A DNA stretch of 64,000 nucleotides, taken from the NCBI GenBank assembly GCA_945859605.1, contig OX243821.1, forward strand, positions 442,001 through 506,000, given 5' to 3'. The notes under the pieces are model-generated. The model did no database searches. It saw nothing but the letters and a program-made list of their open reading frames with translations, and was not told the origin of the DNA. Shown here one piece after another: positions 9,377-20,788 of this stretch. Each line of letters opens with the position of its first letter. The stretch's first letter is position 1. Made by a program: the position numbers and the translations under genes. This DNA comes from Lumbricus rubellus. Taxonomy: Eukaryota; Annelida; Clitellata; Crassiclitellata; Lumbricidae.

Positions 9377-12300
9377 ATGGCGTCGTACTTTGATGAACAA
9401 TCTCAGACTTTGGTTCGGATTGAAGGAGGAGCTCCGTTTGGATTTCGACTTTTCGGAGGAGATGGACAACCTCTCGTCATTGCCAAGGTCAGTGGGTCAA
9501 TGATAATCACTAATCTAACGTAATCTAATCAGTAATCTAATCAGTATGAGAATTTTAGACAACAGGGTTGTTTTTAAGGAATTTCTAGAACTGCACAACC
9601 CCTTCTTTCCTTTCCCATCCTCCATGGTAAAAAATTACTTCCAAAGTTCCAATCGGAGGACAATGACCTTTTTTAGTTTTAGCTGTACAGAAGTGCTTCT
9701 ACAACTGCACAAACACATTTGGAACTGCACATTTTGTGTACAACAGTACTGCACGTTAAAGTTTAGTGTACAACTGTAGGGTACGTTTAAAAATCCCTGT
9801 TAGACAAAACAAATAGCTAAGGAGGTCAGACGTAGGCCTACGTTTATTTATGTGGCATTATGGTATGCGATGAAGACTTCATTTATGTGGTCCAAAGAAA
9901 GATTATGGACTTGACCTCTCTGCCTCTAACAACTATTATCGCCTCTGAATCTAATCTAAGTCACCTTCTTTGGTGCAAAACCGGATCTTCTTTGGACCAC
10001 CCTTACTGGCAACCTTTGTCCTTTGACTCGACGCATTGCTCGTGAATGAATTATCTGCGCTTGTGTTTCGAATAGCGCTTTAGAAGTTTGGAGATTACGA
10101 TTACGAAAATCATAGCACACGGTGAAGGTTCTTGGAATATTCGCAGGGGGCCTAATTGTAAGAAGAAAGATATACGGTGATGTTTACGAAGTTGTAGCCA
10201 GATTTGTTGTTTGGGGTGGATGGTATTGAAACGAGAGAAGAATCAGAGTTTACCCAGACCCGTAGAAAAGGAGAGGGAGATGGATAGGGAGAGAAAGAAG
10301 GAAGAGAGAGCCAAGGAAGTGTTGGCACCTTCAGTTTCTTAGTCACGGCGTATGAAGACGAATTTCCACAGTCCTCTCCTTAACCTTCTTCCGATTTCCT
10401 CTCACCGACGAGTGCACTCGTGCATTCGTGGAGGTCATGACCTTCAATCGATGCATTGTGCATTATTGCTATAGAAGTCATTATATTGAATTCATTTTTA
10501 TTCTGCATGAGGAGTTTTTTTTTAACTCGGGAGCTAAAATAATAATAATAACAAAAACAACAACAACGATGATGGTTCTAAACCACATCGGGGGAGACTA
10601 GACACATAATTAGTATGTATGTTGCTGGTTTTGATTTATAAAGACAATGCAATAATTGTTCAGTTGCGGAAGAAGAGTAAGGCATGGGACGCAGGACTTG
10701 AGGAGGGAGACATCCTACTCAGCGTCAACGATCGTTCATGTCGTGACATAAGTCATGCGGAAGCGATGAGATTAGTCGACGATGCTGGACAATACCTCAA
10801 CCTCAAGATTCTCAGGTCAGTCAAATAACCAGTCGGTCAGTCAAATAGTCAGTCAGTCAGTCAAATAACCAGTCAGTTAGTCAGATAGTCAGTCAGGCAT
10901 TCAGTTAAATAGCCAGTCAGTCAGTCAGATAGTCAAGCATTCAGTCGGTCAGTCAAATAGTCATTAAGTCAGTCAAATAGTCAGTCATTCAAACAGCCAG
11001 TCAATTAACAGCTAGTCAAATAACCAGTCAGTAAGTCAAATGGTCATTAAGTCAGTCAAATAACCAGTCAGTCATTCAAACAGCCAGTCACTCAGTTAGT
11101 TAAATAACCAGTCGGCCATTTTGGCATTGAATAACTAGAGTCAATCAGTTAGTGAGCCAGTCAGTCAGTCAATCAATCTACCAGCCACATCTTCAGTCAC
11201 TCAGCCAGTCAATCAGTCAGTTAAATAGCCAGTCAGTAAATCAGGCAGTTAATAATTAATTCAACCAGTCGGTGAGTCAGTCAGTCAGTTGGTTATTTAG
11301 AAATTTGATCACTCAGCCAGCCAATTATTAGATCATTCAGTCAATTAGTCAATTAGCCACTCAGTCAGTCAGTCAGTCCGTCAGTCAGTCGGTCGGTCGG
11401 TCAGTCGGTCAGTCGATTAGTCAGTCGGTCAGTCAGTCAGTCAATCAATTAGCCAGCTAGTCAGTCAATTAGTCAGTCGGTCAGTCAGTCAGTCAATCAA
11501 TTAGCCAGCTAGTCAGTCAATTAGTCAGTCGGTCAGTCAGTCAGTCAATCAATTAGCCAGCTAGTCAGTCAATTAGCCAGTCGGTCAGTCAGTCACTGCA
11601 ATTATTATTAATATCGGTGTGTTTGCAATAGGAAAGGTGGGTTGGCTGGTCAGCTGTACGTGACTCGTGGATCTGTGGGCGGCGGTCGACAGCGATCCCT
11701 GACCCCAGCAGGAGGAGTGACCGCGCCATCACCCGTTCAGTTCAAGACAACTCCATCACCAGAATCTCCACGGCGACCAGCCTCATCAACCCAGTCAACG
11801 GTCCAGTGGTCATCTCGCACCACATCCACAGTTCATGGGCAGCCGATGGTCAACCCTGTCCAGCAGCATCAGCAGCAGCAGAGGACCTTCCAGATTCATC
11901 TCTCGGAACCGGAAACTGGACCAAACGATGATTACGATGATGATTGGGGCAGACCTTCGAAGAAACCTGGGTTCCTACCCAGTGGAGGCGCCGCCAAAGA
12001 ACATTCGCGAAGTCCTTCGAACGGTCCACTCTTCTCTGTGGCCCCCCCGCTGCCTAAACAACCAAAACCCTCTGCTGGAGGGGCTCAGAGCAAGTCACCT
12101 GCCGTATGGAAGCCATCCACGTGGCAACCGGAAGTAACAGAGCCCAAGAGAACCTCATTCTCACAAGAGATCAGTGTCGCTCGTTCCAACGCTCCAGTTC
12201 AAAGTAACTACAGGGAAATGGATGTCCCTCTTCCTGCTGCTCCTGCTCCTGCTGCATGGAAACCTCCCTCATGGCAACAGCAAGTAATGGAACCCAGGAG

Positions 12301-15300
12301 AACCTCATTCTCCAAGCTGGAGGTGAGCGTTCCCCGCTCCAGCGTTCCTGCCCAGAGCAACTACAGTGAGAATGCCCCTCCTCCTGCTGCCGCCTGGAAA
12401 CCTCCTTCGTGGCAGACTGACTCCTCAAGGACGACGACGACGATGTTCTCTCAGGACAACCAGGCGGTCCCTCCTCCCAGACCTAGCTGGAACGCGTCGA
12501 AGGAGAACGTACCACCTCCACATGCTCCCCCCGGGGTCAACCGAAACACCCCCTCTACCCTTCAGACCAATAACATTGAAGTGGCCAAACACAAACCTAA
12601 CGTCTGGCAGCCAAGCTCCACTCCTCCGCAGCCAAGGAAAGCTTTTCCAGTTGCTCCGTCCGCACCATCACCTCGACTCGATTTTGACCTTGGGAGCGAC
12701 GGAGGAAAAGGAGGAGATGGAGGAGGAAGAGGAGATGGAGAAGGAAGAGGAGGTGAATGGAAGCAGAGGACAAGAAAGGATGATGTAACGGATGGATTTG
12801 GAAAGCCTTCGCTCCATGAGATTCCTCCTGGATTTGGAAAGCTTCCTTTCCACGAGATTCCTCCTCACCTTAACAAGATAATTACTGCGAACGTTGATGA
12901 CAGCAACGATGACAAGTTTGGTTCGATTCTTCACGATACGGATAAGAGTGAGTCACGCTATTCATTAATTCAATCATTCATTCATTCATTCGCTCGTTCG
13001 TTCGTTCATTCATTCACTTATTCATTCATTCATTTGTTCATTCAATCATTCGTAGTGAGCGTTTTAATAGCGCCACATCAGGTTACCACTGGAGATAATA
13101 TTCTCAGTATTCATTCGTCTTCAGGATTCTCCCTCACAGTTATTCTTCCCATCATCAGTGTACGAGAGACACACACGGAGTAGAACAAATTCCTTCACGA
13201 GGCATTTTAACACTCAACTTCTCAACCCCTCAGTCATTCTTAGAGCTCCATAGTAAAGGTTTTTTTTCCCAGGCCCCATTTCCATGTGGATTATAGTCCA
13301 ATCCCCAGCTATCTTTCCACAATTCTCACACTGCCTCTGACAGTCCCAGGCCTGTACATCAATTCGTCGAGCTGTGTACAATTCTCACACTGGTCTCTAA
13401 GAAAGACTAGTGGGTTGGACCCTCATCCCCATACAGCAGTTGTCAAAGTTCTTTCCAGAACAAGTCATTCTTTGAGCTCAATAGTAAAGTCTGTTTTTCC
13501 ACGCCACAAATCTAAGTGGATCATAGTCCAACCCCCAACCCCCATTATTTTTCAACAATTCTGACTCTGCTTATACGGTACCACTGTTTTCTTTGCAGAA
13601 CAAGTCTACGTCGATTCGTCGTTCTACCACGACCCCGCCCACAAGTACCCGACGGTCGACGAGCAGATCAAGATGGCCAGACAGGTGGCGCTATCGTTGA
13701 CGGCCCCTAGCAACGAGAAGGCCAGAGGTCACCGGATGTTTATGAAGCGCAAGGAGAAGTCGGACAAATGGATCGTAGACACCGCAGCGTTGGAGCTGAA
13801 CACCAACCGCGGAGGGATGAGCGACACGGAGGCCGACCTCTATTATAACCCGACGCCGTGGAGTGGAGGAGCATCCTCATGGAAGGCCCCAGGTGGAGGA
13901 AAGGGAGCCGGGAGAGATGTGGCGGTCCCTCCACCGCTTCCAACCTCGAAGCTGTTCGCACCGAAGCTGAATCCGGAGGATGAGTCCGGGGAACGGTCGA
14001 AGGCGTTGAGTGCTGAGGAGTTCGAGCGACTAAGATTGTTCAGTCAGAAGACAACGCATACGATGATCAACCCTCAGATCTGCTTCACTCTTGCCGAGGA
14101 CCTGCGTCAGTCGAAGGGCAAGGGAGGACGGATGTTCGCTAAACGTAGGGCCAAGTCTGAGGAGTGGACCATCGAAGGACCGCCAAGGCACGCCGCTGCC
14201 CCAGATCCCAAGCTACTGCAGAAGATCAGTGGAGGATTCGCCCCTGCTGCTGCGGCGGAGAAGCCCCTGGCGACTCCCGCCACAAATGGTACCAGAAGTG
14301 GGGTTGGGGTTGATTTGGAGTCAGCGCCCGCAGTGAACCGGTTGAAGGAGATGATCGAGCTTCCGAAGGCGAAGATGACTCCGTGGGATGCAGTGGCCGA
14401 CTACGGCAATGTCGACCTTGCCTTCGAACATCTCTCAGGGATCAGTTTCGTCGGAACGAAGAAGGGAGCAGGAGCGAGTCCCTTCGCTGACTCAGTGGCC
14501 AACAGTCTCCAACAGGCAACGCAGAGGAAATCTGATTTCCGACCAACGTCAGCCGCTAGAGGTCCTCCTCCACCTCAAGTCCAACCACAACCTCCACATC
14601 CGCCTCATCCATCTCCCGCATGGAACAGACCTGCAGGTATTCCCACCTGCTTTAACCCTTTACCCACCGAAGATACATTATACCCATACAATCTATTATG
14701 CTTTGGCCAGTAGAGGGTTAGGCCCTAAATAGTTTACAATAATGGCCTGGGTGTTTAATGTGCTCATCCATCTCCCGCATGGAACAGACCTACAAGTATT
14801 CCCGTCTATTTGACCCTTTACCCACCGAAAATATGTTCAGTTTTTAATCTAGACGTCTCTGGGGAAATCCCCCAGAATGAATTCCCTTCAGGAGAAATCG
14901 CGAGTTGTTGCATGCATGTAAATACGTACCATTCCCCGCCCCAGAAAAAATAAATGTGTAACAATCTTCCCCCCCCCCCCCTCCGACCGAAAAAGGTCAT
15001 ACTATTTAAATGGCGATAATGGTATGTCTTTGAGAGATTTTGACCATAAGACTAGAAAAAGGTCGTCAGAATAAAATGGCCGGTCACACGGTATCGTCGG
15101 TTGCTTGGTCATCTGAAATGGCCATTGTCCATAGGGGTCTTACTATTATTATCATTTATCTAAAAGGCATCTAGTAATTTTTCGGTGTGTTTCTTGCTGC
15201 TCTAGAACCGACGCCGAACAACCGGTTGAGCAACAAAATGGCGTCGCACAGTCCTGCAGGATTCTCCGACTTTTCCTCTTCGTCATCTCACGGGAGCGGA

Positions 15301-15369
15301 TATAGACCAGTTGCTTTCAAATCGTCGTCGGGAAATACGGGAATAACCGGAGGATTTTCTGATCTCTGA
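9377..15369 (+). CDS. PDZ-domain synaptopodin-2-like protein (5 exons, 926 aa)
   Basis: Coding exons are 9377-9487, 10664-10815, 11632-12947, 13599-14636 and 15206-15369; all junctions keep frame. Exons 1-2 encode one PDZ domain (residues about 8-87). It has a GGAPFGFRLFGG carboxylate-binding loop and then KKSKAWDAGLEEGD, matching the GGAPWGFRLQGG...NQSKA pattern of SYNPO2/SYNPO2L. Exon 3 is a Pro/Ser-rich disordered region with three W-K-P-(S/P)-(S/T)-W blocks near residues 245, 296 and 341, and a doubled HEIPPGFGK-type motif. Exon 4 has two basic blocks of synaptopodin type (MFMKRKEKSDKW near 572, MFAKRRAKSEEW near 705). From family knowledge it is an actin/alpha-actinin-associated scaffold of muscle Z-discs or stress fibres. 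Exon 2 runs directly into a CAGT repeat intron. AATAAA follows the stop by 26 bp. Confidence 0.85.
9563..9799. mobile_element. hAT-like MITE, family C copy 2
   Basis: It starts CAGGGTTGTTTTTAAGG and ends TTTAAAAATCCCTG. TTAGACAA flanks both sides (9555-9562 and 9800-9807), a perfect 8-bp duplication. It lies in intron 1 of the PDZ gene. Confidence 0.8.
10816..11600. repeat. Degenerate (CAGT)n array filling intron 2 of the PDZ gene
   Basis: The array begins at the donor itself: the intron opens gtcagtcaaataacc and continues as AGTCAGTC units with AATAACC and AATAGTC variants for about 780 bp. It includes a 61-bp unit repeated three times near 11440-11575. Many internal GGTCAGT sequences resemble 5' splice sites. 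Confidence 0.85.
12957..13055. repeat. (ATTC)n simple repeat in PDZ-gene intron 3
   Basis: ATTC/GTTC units follow the exon 3 donor (A|gtgagt) by about 10 bp. The exon 3 frame continues through it, which exaggerates the apparent ORF. Confidence 0.8.
13228..13565 (+). repeat. Two copies of dispersed repeat family P
   Basis: GTCATTCTTAGAGCTCCATA (13232) and GTCATTCTTTGAGCTCAATA (13462) each lead, after a T-rich stretch, to GTGGATTATAGTCCAA-like sequence. The two copies are about 230 bp apart, in direct orientation, within intron 3. Another copy is near 24080. Confidence 0.5.
14656..14717. mobile_element. Ultra-short TTAA-flanked palindromic element (copy 2, 62 bp)
   Basis: TTAA at 14652-14655 precedes CCCTTTACCCACCGAAG. 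The right end is the complement of CCCTCTACTGGCCAAAG followed by TTAG, a one-base decayed TTAA. It lies 19 bp inside intron 4 of the PDZ gene. Confidence 0.45.
14763..14829 (+). repeat. Intronic duplicate of the end of PDZ-gene exon 4
   Basis: The exon 4 end and its donor (14604-14672) are repeated 159 bp downstream, including CATCTCCCGCATGGAACAGA. The duplicated donor is changed from CTGCAG|gtat to CTACAAgtat, which removes the AG|GT core, and the TTAA element copy inside it is truncated. Confidence 0.8.
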
Positions 15370-15395
15370 CAGTAAAAACAATCGAAAAGCAAGAA

Positions 15396-15401
15396 AATAA
15401 A
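15396..15401 (+). promoter_or_regulatory. Polyadenylation signal AATAAA of the PDZ gene
   Basis: A canonical AATAAA starts 26 bp after the stop codon, on the same strand. No other canonical signal was noticed nearby. It implies a very short 3' UTR. From here to about 16690 I see no gene or clear repeat. Confidence 0.5.
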
Positions 15402-16694
15402 GAACTTATAATGTCTGCAATTGACTGGACGATTGTTGGCGAAGAAAATAAGCGAGTCACTGTTTTAGTTTTTAGGGAAACGCAGAAGTTATTACGAATC
15501 TTAGTGTAGGCTGCTAAGTGTTGCTGCGTTTAGCGCAATCCCCGTAGGCCATAGAGTTGTAAATATTGAGGAGATAAGTCACAGCTTTCTCGCAGAACAT
15601 TTGAACCACGTGGTGAGTGTGATGGTTTTGCGAGTGTTGTAAAAGCCTTGGTGTTTCGTTTATCTAAACTGCTAATGGTCTTAGCGTAGTGTATAAACAA
15701 ATAGCCGGAGTTTCATCAACTTTCAAATCGAAATCACACGTTTATGAAGGAAACTAGGCTATATACAGTGGCGGTTTCTATACCAAGATTTTCGTTTACA
15801 CATTGGCATAAAATGGCTGACTCAATCTTAGTGTGAGTGTAAGCCTATATAGCTCGGTATGCACTATTGACCTATGTGGCCTGCTAATTCTTCACTGGAT
15901 TCAATGGTTAAAGTGTAGAAAAAAGAAGTGCCTGGAACTGCATGGACGCCTCTCACATTTCCAGGTTGTGCTGGCCTAATAAGTGATGGAACGGCGCTCA
16001 GATTTTTCCAGTCAAAATAAGATGAAACAATTTAGTTCATGTCATGAAACTGGCGAGAGTAGTAGGCCTACATAGGCCTACTTAAGCCTACACAGTGTTT
16101 TTATGACTTAATTATTTTAACTTGGATGATTGAAACCAAGTTACCAACGCGAACAGTTACTTCTCGTCCCACTTCTCATGTTGGATAGGCCTACACGCAA
16201 AAGCAATCGCCCGGCGACAGAATGAAATTCTACGATGAAACCATAATAATTGTTTTGACTGCTATTGAAAATATTACCTGTGATCAATATCGCCGGAACT
16301 GGCAACGTCATTGTTGCATTGTGTTTTATTTTAGATATTTAATTAGAGTTTCATATTTCGCATTGCTAGCCTTCATGTTGCATGCGCGTGAGTGAGGGCT
16401 GATTATTATTTCTGTAGAGCGTGGTATTTTCAGAGGACATTAGATATGTTTGCGATTGTGTACTTTTAGATACTGCCGGTATAGGTCTAAGACGTGGTGT
16501 TCTTTATCATAGCGCATCAACAATAGATTCTCAGTTACATTTGCATTAGGCCTGCTTGATGTGAAGTTGGTCTGTATGATGATCGTCAAGTTGTCTTATG
16601 AATTGATCTTATTTTTTGTCTTGTGTTTATTTTTCTTGCCCACAATCGATGTCGTTGTTGTATCAATTAATTTATTCAGCATTCTCGTGTAGAC

Positions 16695-16829
16695 CTTTTT
16701 CTACCCATGGATGATGATGATAATGGTGGTGATGATGATGAGAATTGTGGTGGTGGTGATTGTGGTGGTGGTGGTGATGGTGCTGCAGATGATGATTATG
16801 GTGGTGATTGTGGTGGTGGTGGTGGTGCT
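16695..16829. repeat. (GATGAT/GGTGGT)n simple repeat
   Basis: Degenerate GAT and GGT triplets. The poly-His minus frame is an artefact. The tract abuts the left end of the TIR element at 16830. Confidence 0.85.
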
Positions 16830-17875
16830 CAGTGCCGGCGCTATATATAGGGTACTGCCGGGGGCCCACCCCAAAATAAAAACTTGAAGTCCCCATACCT
16901 TGAGCTGTCATCACAGCAAAATTTCTCATATATTGTAAGTGCTGAAAGACATAGTGTTAGACTTCAATAAATGTTCTCTCCCAATTGTTACATTTTTTGG
17001 AATTTCCACGCTGTAATTGTAGAATTTTAAGCTGTCATCTTTACAAAATTGCTCATTTTTAATACTGTTAGTCGTGGTTTAGGACTTCAGAGCCCTCTCC
17101 ATTGTTTAGAATTTTCCGATTTGCCAACTTTAATGGTAGCATTTATATATAGGCTGTCATCTTTAAAAAATTGATTATTATATTGATGGACAGTGGATGA
17201 TAGGCCTACTAATGAAATATTTATGAAGTATTGGGGATACAAGGACTCCGTCCCAACCACAATTTGTGGGGTCATGCCCCTGTCCACATCCCCAGTCTCT
17301 CCTTTGGTTGCGTAGGCTAATATTATTTTGTATGCTTTGCTTAAAACATAATTCGGTGCTTGGTTTCAGGAATGAACGGTTATGAACCGTCAAGAAAGGT
17401 ATAATTACCAGCTACTTTTGAGGCCCCTTGCAAACTTGAGATCAGACACGTACGTCGTACATGTACCATGGACATCTGGAACCCTACACAGGGTTTAATG
17501 TTTGGGCCTCACGCAGGTTTTATTTTGGAGCCTCATCCAATTAGCAATTACAATAAGTTACAATTTATAAATGTTGTGTTTGAGAAAGTGGACGAAACTG
17601 CCTGAGTTAGTTTAAATGGCCAAAATCAGTAGGCCTATGGCCGTTATGATGTTTGCATTAGGTCTGCTATGGGCTATGGCAGTGCCATATGGTTAGTTGA
17701 GGCATGCACCAGACCGGATCTGGAACCTCAAATAAATGCACGGTTTAAGAAATATACAGTCACAAATAGGCATAATAATAACCAGCTAAATTTGGGGCCT
17801 GGGGCCCCTTCAAACTCGCCCCCCCCCCCCCCCCAAATGGGGGCATGGGGGTGCTAGCGCCGGAACTGGCCACTG
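16830..17875. mobile_element. hAT-like TIR element, family I (about 1.05 kb)
   Basis: Left end CAGTGCCGGCGCTA; right end, on the complement, CAGTGGCCAGTTCCGGCGCT. The flanks are (G)GTGGTGCT and (C)ATGGTGCT, a plausible but imperfect target duplication blurred by the surrounding microsatellite. The interior has three AGGCTGTCATCTTT-like segments and a poly-C tract, with no transposase-like frame. Confidence 0.5.
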
Positions 17876-17924
17876 CATGGTGCTGCTGCTGATGATTATG
17901 ATGACGATGAGGATGATGATGATG

Positions 17925-17974
<50 letters not shown>

Positions 17975-18085
17975 AATGGGGTGATGATGATGGTGGTGGT
18001 GATTGTGGTGGTGGTGGTGCTGCTGATGATGATGATGATTATGATGATGATGATGATGAGGAGGAGGAGGAGGAGGAGGAGGCAG
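17876..18085. repeat. (GAT)n and (GAG)n microsatellite
   Basis: Long GAT runs followed by GGTGGT and GAG. It mirrors the tract on the other side of the 16830-17875 element, which suggests that the element landed inside one microsatellite. Confidence 0.85.
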
Positions 18086-18642
18086 GGCCGTGTTTAAGGT
18101 TCTTCGAGTGTCGGTGCAAAGTGCTACAGCAGGGGCAAAGTGCCGTTCGGCAGTCTTACAAGATTAGTCATTTTACAAAAATCCGCTGTTCAATAGGCTA
18201 GCCTACGTGGTTTGTCGGCTATGGTGGGTCAGTAAGCAAGCACGCAACGTCGGTGAACTTAGTGAAATTAATGTTTTCTTACACTTAACTGATTTTACAG
18301 AAGGTTTAAGTAACACTGAGACTCGCGATTTAAGACATTTGACGAATAGCAACAAAACTCTCGACTCAGGGGCATTCGGTGCACCGCACCGAATGGACCT
18401 ATGTTAAACACGGCCCTGGGAGGAGGATGGTGGTGAAAGGCTTCAAGTAGGCTAATAACTCGCGAGGCTTACTTGATGTGAAGTACGTATACGTATATAA
18501 TTTATGAGGCCCATAATTATCTCGTTCCTCTGTTGAGAAGCGTCGAACATTATATAACGATCTCGATCGAGTGACCCGCGAATATAAACAAGCGACTCAT
18601 CTGGAAAATGGATGCACATAATGCATGGTTATGCCAATCACC

Positions 18643-18825
18643 TTTATTTATATCGGAAGTCACCGTGCGCATGCGCAAGAAATTATTTATATAGCGCAGT
18701 GTTTTTAAAATGTCTGAAGCGTTTCAGTTGATATAATAAAACATTAAAAACACTGCGCTATATAAATAATTTCTTGCGCATGCGCACGGTGACTTCCGAA
18801 GTTCCGAAGTTCCGATATAAATAAA
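18643..18825. repeat. Foldback inverted repeat (183 bp)
   Basis: Arms of about 70 bp are inverted copies (shared core GCGCATGCGCAAGAAATTAT then ATATAGCGCAGTGTTTTTAA) around a loop of about 37 bp. The right arm has an extra 16 bp made of two ACTTCGGA units. No target duplication is visible. Confidence 0.85.
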
Positions 18826-18899
18826 CTAATATTTTCCGGCGATATTGCATTGGTTAACATTGGATTTTCAAAAATTCATAACAAATTCCAGGGGCGTTT

Positions 18900-19217
18900 G
18901 GTAAACACGCACACTGAGTCACCGTACTCCAAACAATATGGCTGCCAACGAATGCCGTAAAATTAGAACGCGACCGATCGACGACATCGCAACATGTATC
19001 TCAACATGCAAAGCGTGAGGGTCGGTTAGGGCTCAGGTTAGGCGCCGTGAGGGTCGGTTAGGGTTAGTTTTAGGGTTTAGTGCAGTCATTCTGCTGAAAT
19101 TGAAGCGTCCTTTAATTTTCGCGGAAATATTAGGCCGCATGTCGGGCCGCTCTGTTATGCACGCATCTACGGTGGCCATATTGTTTGGAGTACGGTGACT
19201 CAGTGTGCGTGTTTACC
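18900..19217. mobile_element. hAT-like MITE, family D (318 bp, 43-bp TIRs)
   Basis: The terminal 43 bp are perfect inverted repeats starting GGTAAACACGCACACTGAG. GGGCGTTT flanks both sides (18892-18899 and 19218-19225), an exact 8-bp target duplication. The interior holds two GTGAGGGTCGGTTAGGG segments with telomere-like TTAGGGTTAG. The 19226-20788 stretch to the zinc-finger start contains no feature I can support. Confidence 0.85.
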
Positions 19218-20788
19218 GGGCGTTTTCCGAAATCGGGAATAGGTGCGTTTGAGTACATTCGGTGCCAGGTATGCACACGTAAAATTTTATGAAATTTGGA
19301 GCATGGTCAAAGTAGTCAACTGTACCCTATTACGACACGTCAGGCTGATTTACTTAATGTTATAATTTGGGACCGCCGTTCCCAGGTATGCCCAGAGCTT
19401 ATTCACGCACACTGTGTCTAGTCAGCATGGTTATTAAAAGACGCAGGCTGAAATAGGTTGTAGTTCAGTTACCAAAGAATCAGTGGTGGTAGGATAGCTG
19501 ATAATAATATGGTGGGTGGCGTTTTATGATGTCGACCTGTCTAGTGGTGTGATGTACATTTGAACAATCAGACAACATAGCGGTGACACTCGACCATAAA
19601 ACGTTAGAAAACAATTAAGTGTCAGGATCAGAAACCATGAAACCATTTTGCTATCAGGTCGTAATGTTGATTAACACACCATCAAAAGTAAAGTGAAATT
19701 GAAGTGAGAAATAAGACGGTGCTGCCATCTCACTCATCTTCATGGTTCTAATTAGATATCGTTATGAATAGCAAAGAAATCTTGAGGATTCTGGTGAAGA
19801 AATGCGATTGCAATGCATGCTATTCATTATTATGTGTTCAAGTATTTTACATTTTATGGATTGTCATAGGTGAGATGGATCTGCAATTGGATTGAACATG
19901 CAGAATGATGAACTTTTATGTTGGATATTCTTAACAAGTGATGTCGTAAAAATCATTGAAAATATGAGTTGATCTGCTTTTAAATTATTATTGTGCTGCT
20001 ATTTCCAGTTTTGAGATAAACTGCATTGTAGAGGGTTTAACTGGTAAGCACAAGGTGCTGGAATTGTGACATACCATTATTACTAACTGGTCACTAACTA
20101 CAAAATGAGAAGAGTCATACAATGACAGGCACAAATTAAATTATGTTCTAAATTGTTTTAAATGAAATAAATGTTAATGTTTTTTTATAGAAAGTACATG
20201 AAGATAATGAACAACATTTTGTTAAAGCTTCAAATTTCTGTTGCTACGTAAATGTTCATATGAAACATGACGCTGGATGTTTGTGTCGTTTATGAATGTC
20301 AAGTAGGCCTGTTTCATCTTCGATCTAAATCACACTGAAAAATAGCATGGAGAACTGGAGATATGCTTTTTAATAAGGTTTAAAATAGATCCATTATTTC
20401 TTCATACAGTATTTTCATCTGTTGTTAATTTCCTACTTTACTCGGAATATGGCATCCAGTGCCAGAAGAATCATGGATCCTTCTTGTGAACATCTGAAAT
20501 GAAGTCAACATTACTGTGATGAACAATTGCATGCATTGGACCAACAGTTATTGCATTTAAGCTTGTACAAAGGCAATTGCTTTGCAGTGAACAACATAAG
20601 TCAGTTTCACAAAAGTCATATTCCAACTTTGAATAGTATCTGGCGATTGAAGAAGCACACAGAGCTTAAATATTTCAAAGAGTACATACTAGTAGTCTAG
20701 TTGTGATGATGTAAGAGTTTTTCAATGATCCGAAACTGGTAAAAATTGTGAAGTAATCGATTAAACGAGTAGAATACGAGAATTGATC

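Noticed and set aside
12957..13183. Continuation of PDZ-gene exon 3 to a stop at 13183
   Set aside because: The reading continues only through (ATTC)n; a good donor A|gtgagt at 12947 joins in phase to exon 4, whose sequence is family-like.
16672..16929. Poly-His minus-strand frame
   Set aside because: Product of the GAT/GGT microsatellite.
18950..19085. Interstitial telomere array
   Set aside because: Only a few TTAGGG units, interrupted, inside a MITE.
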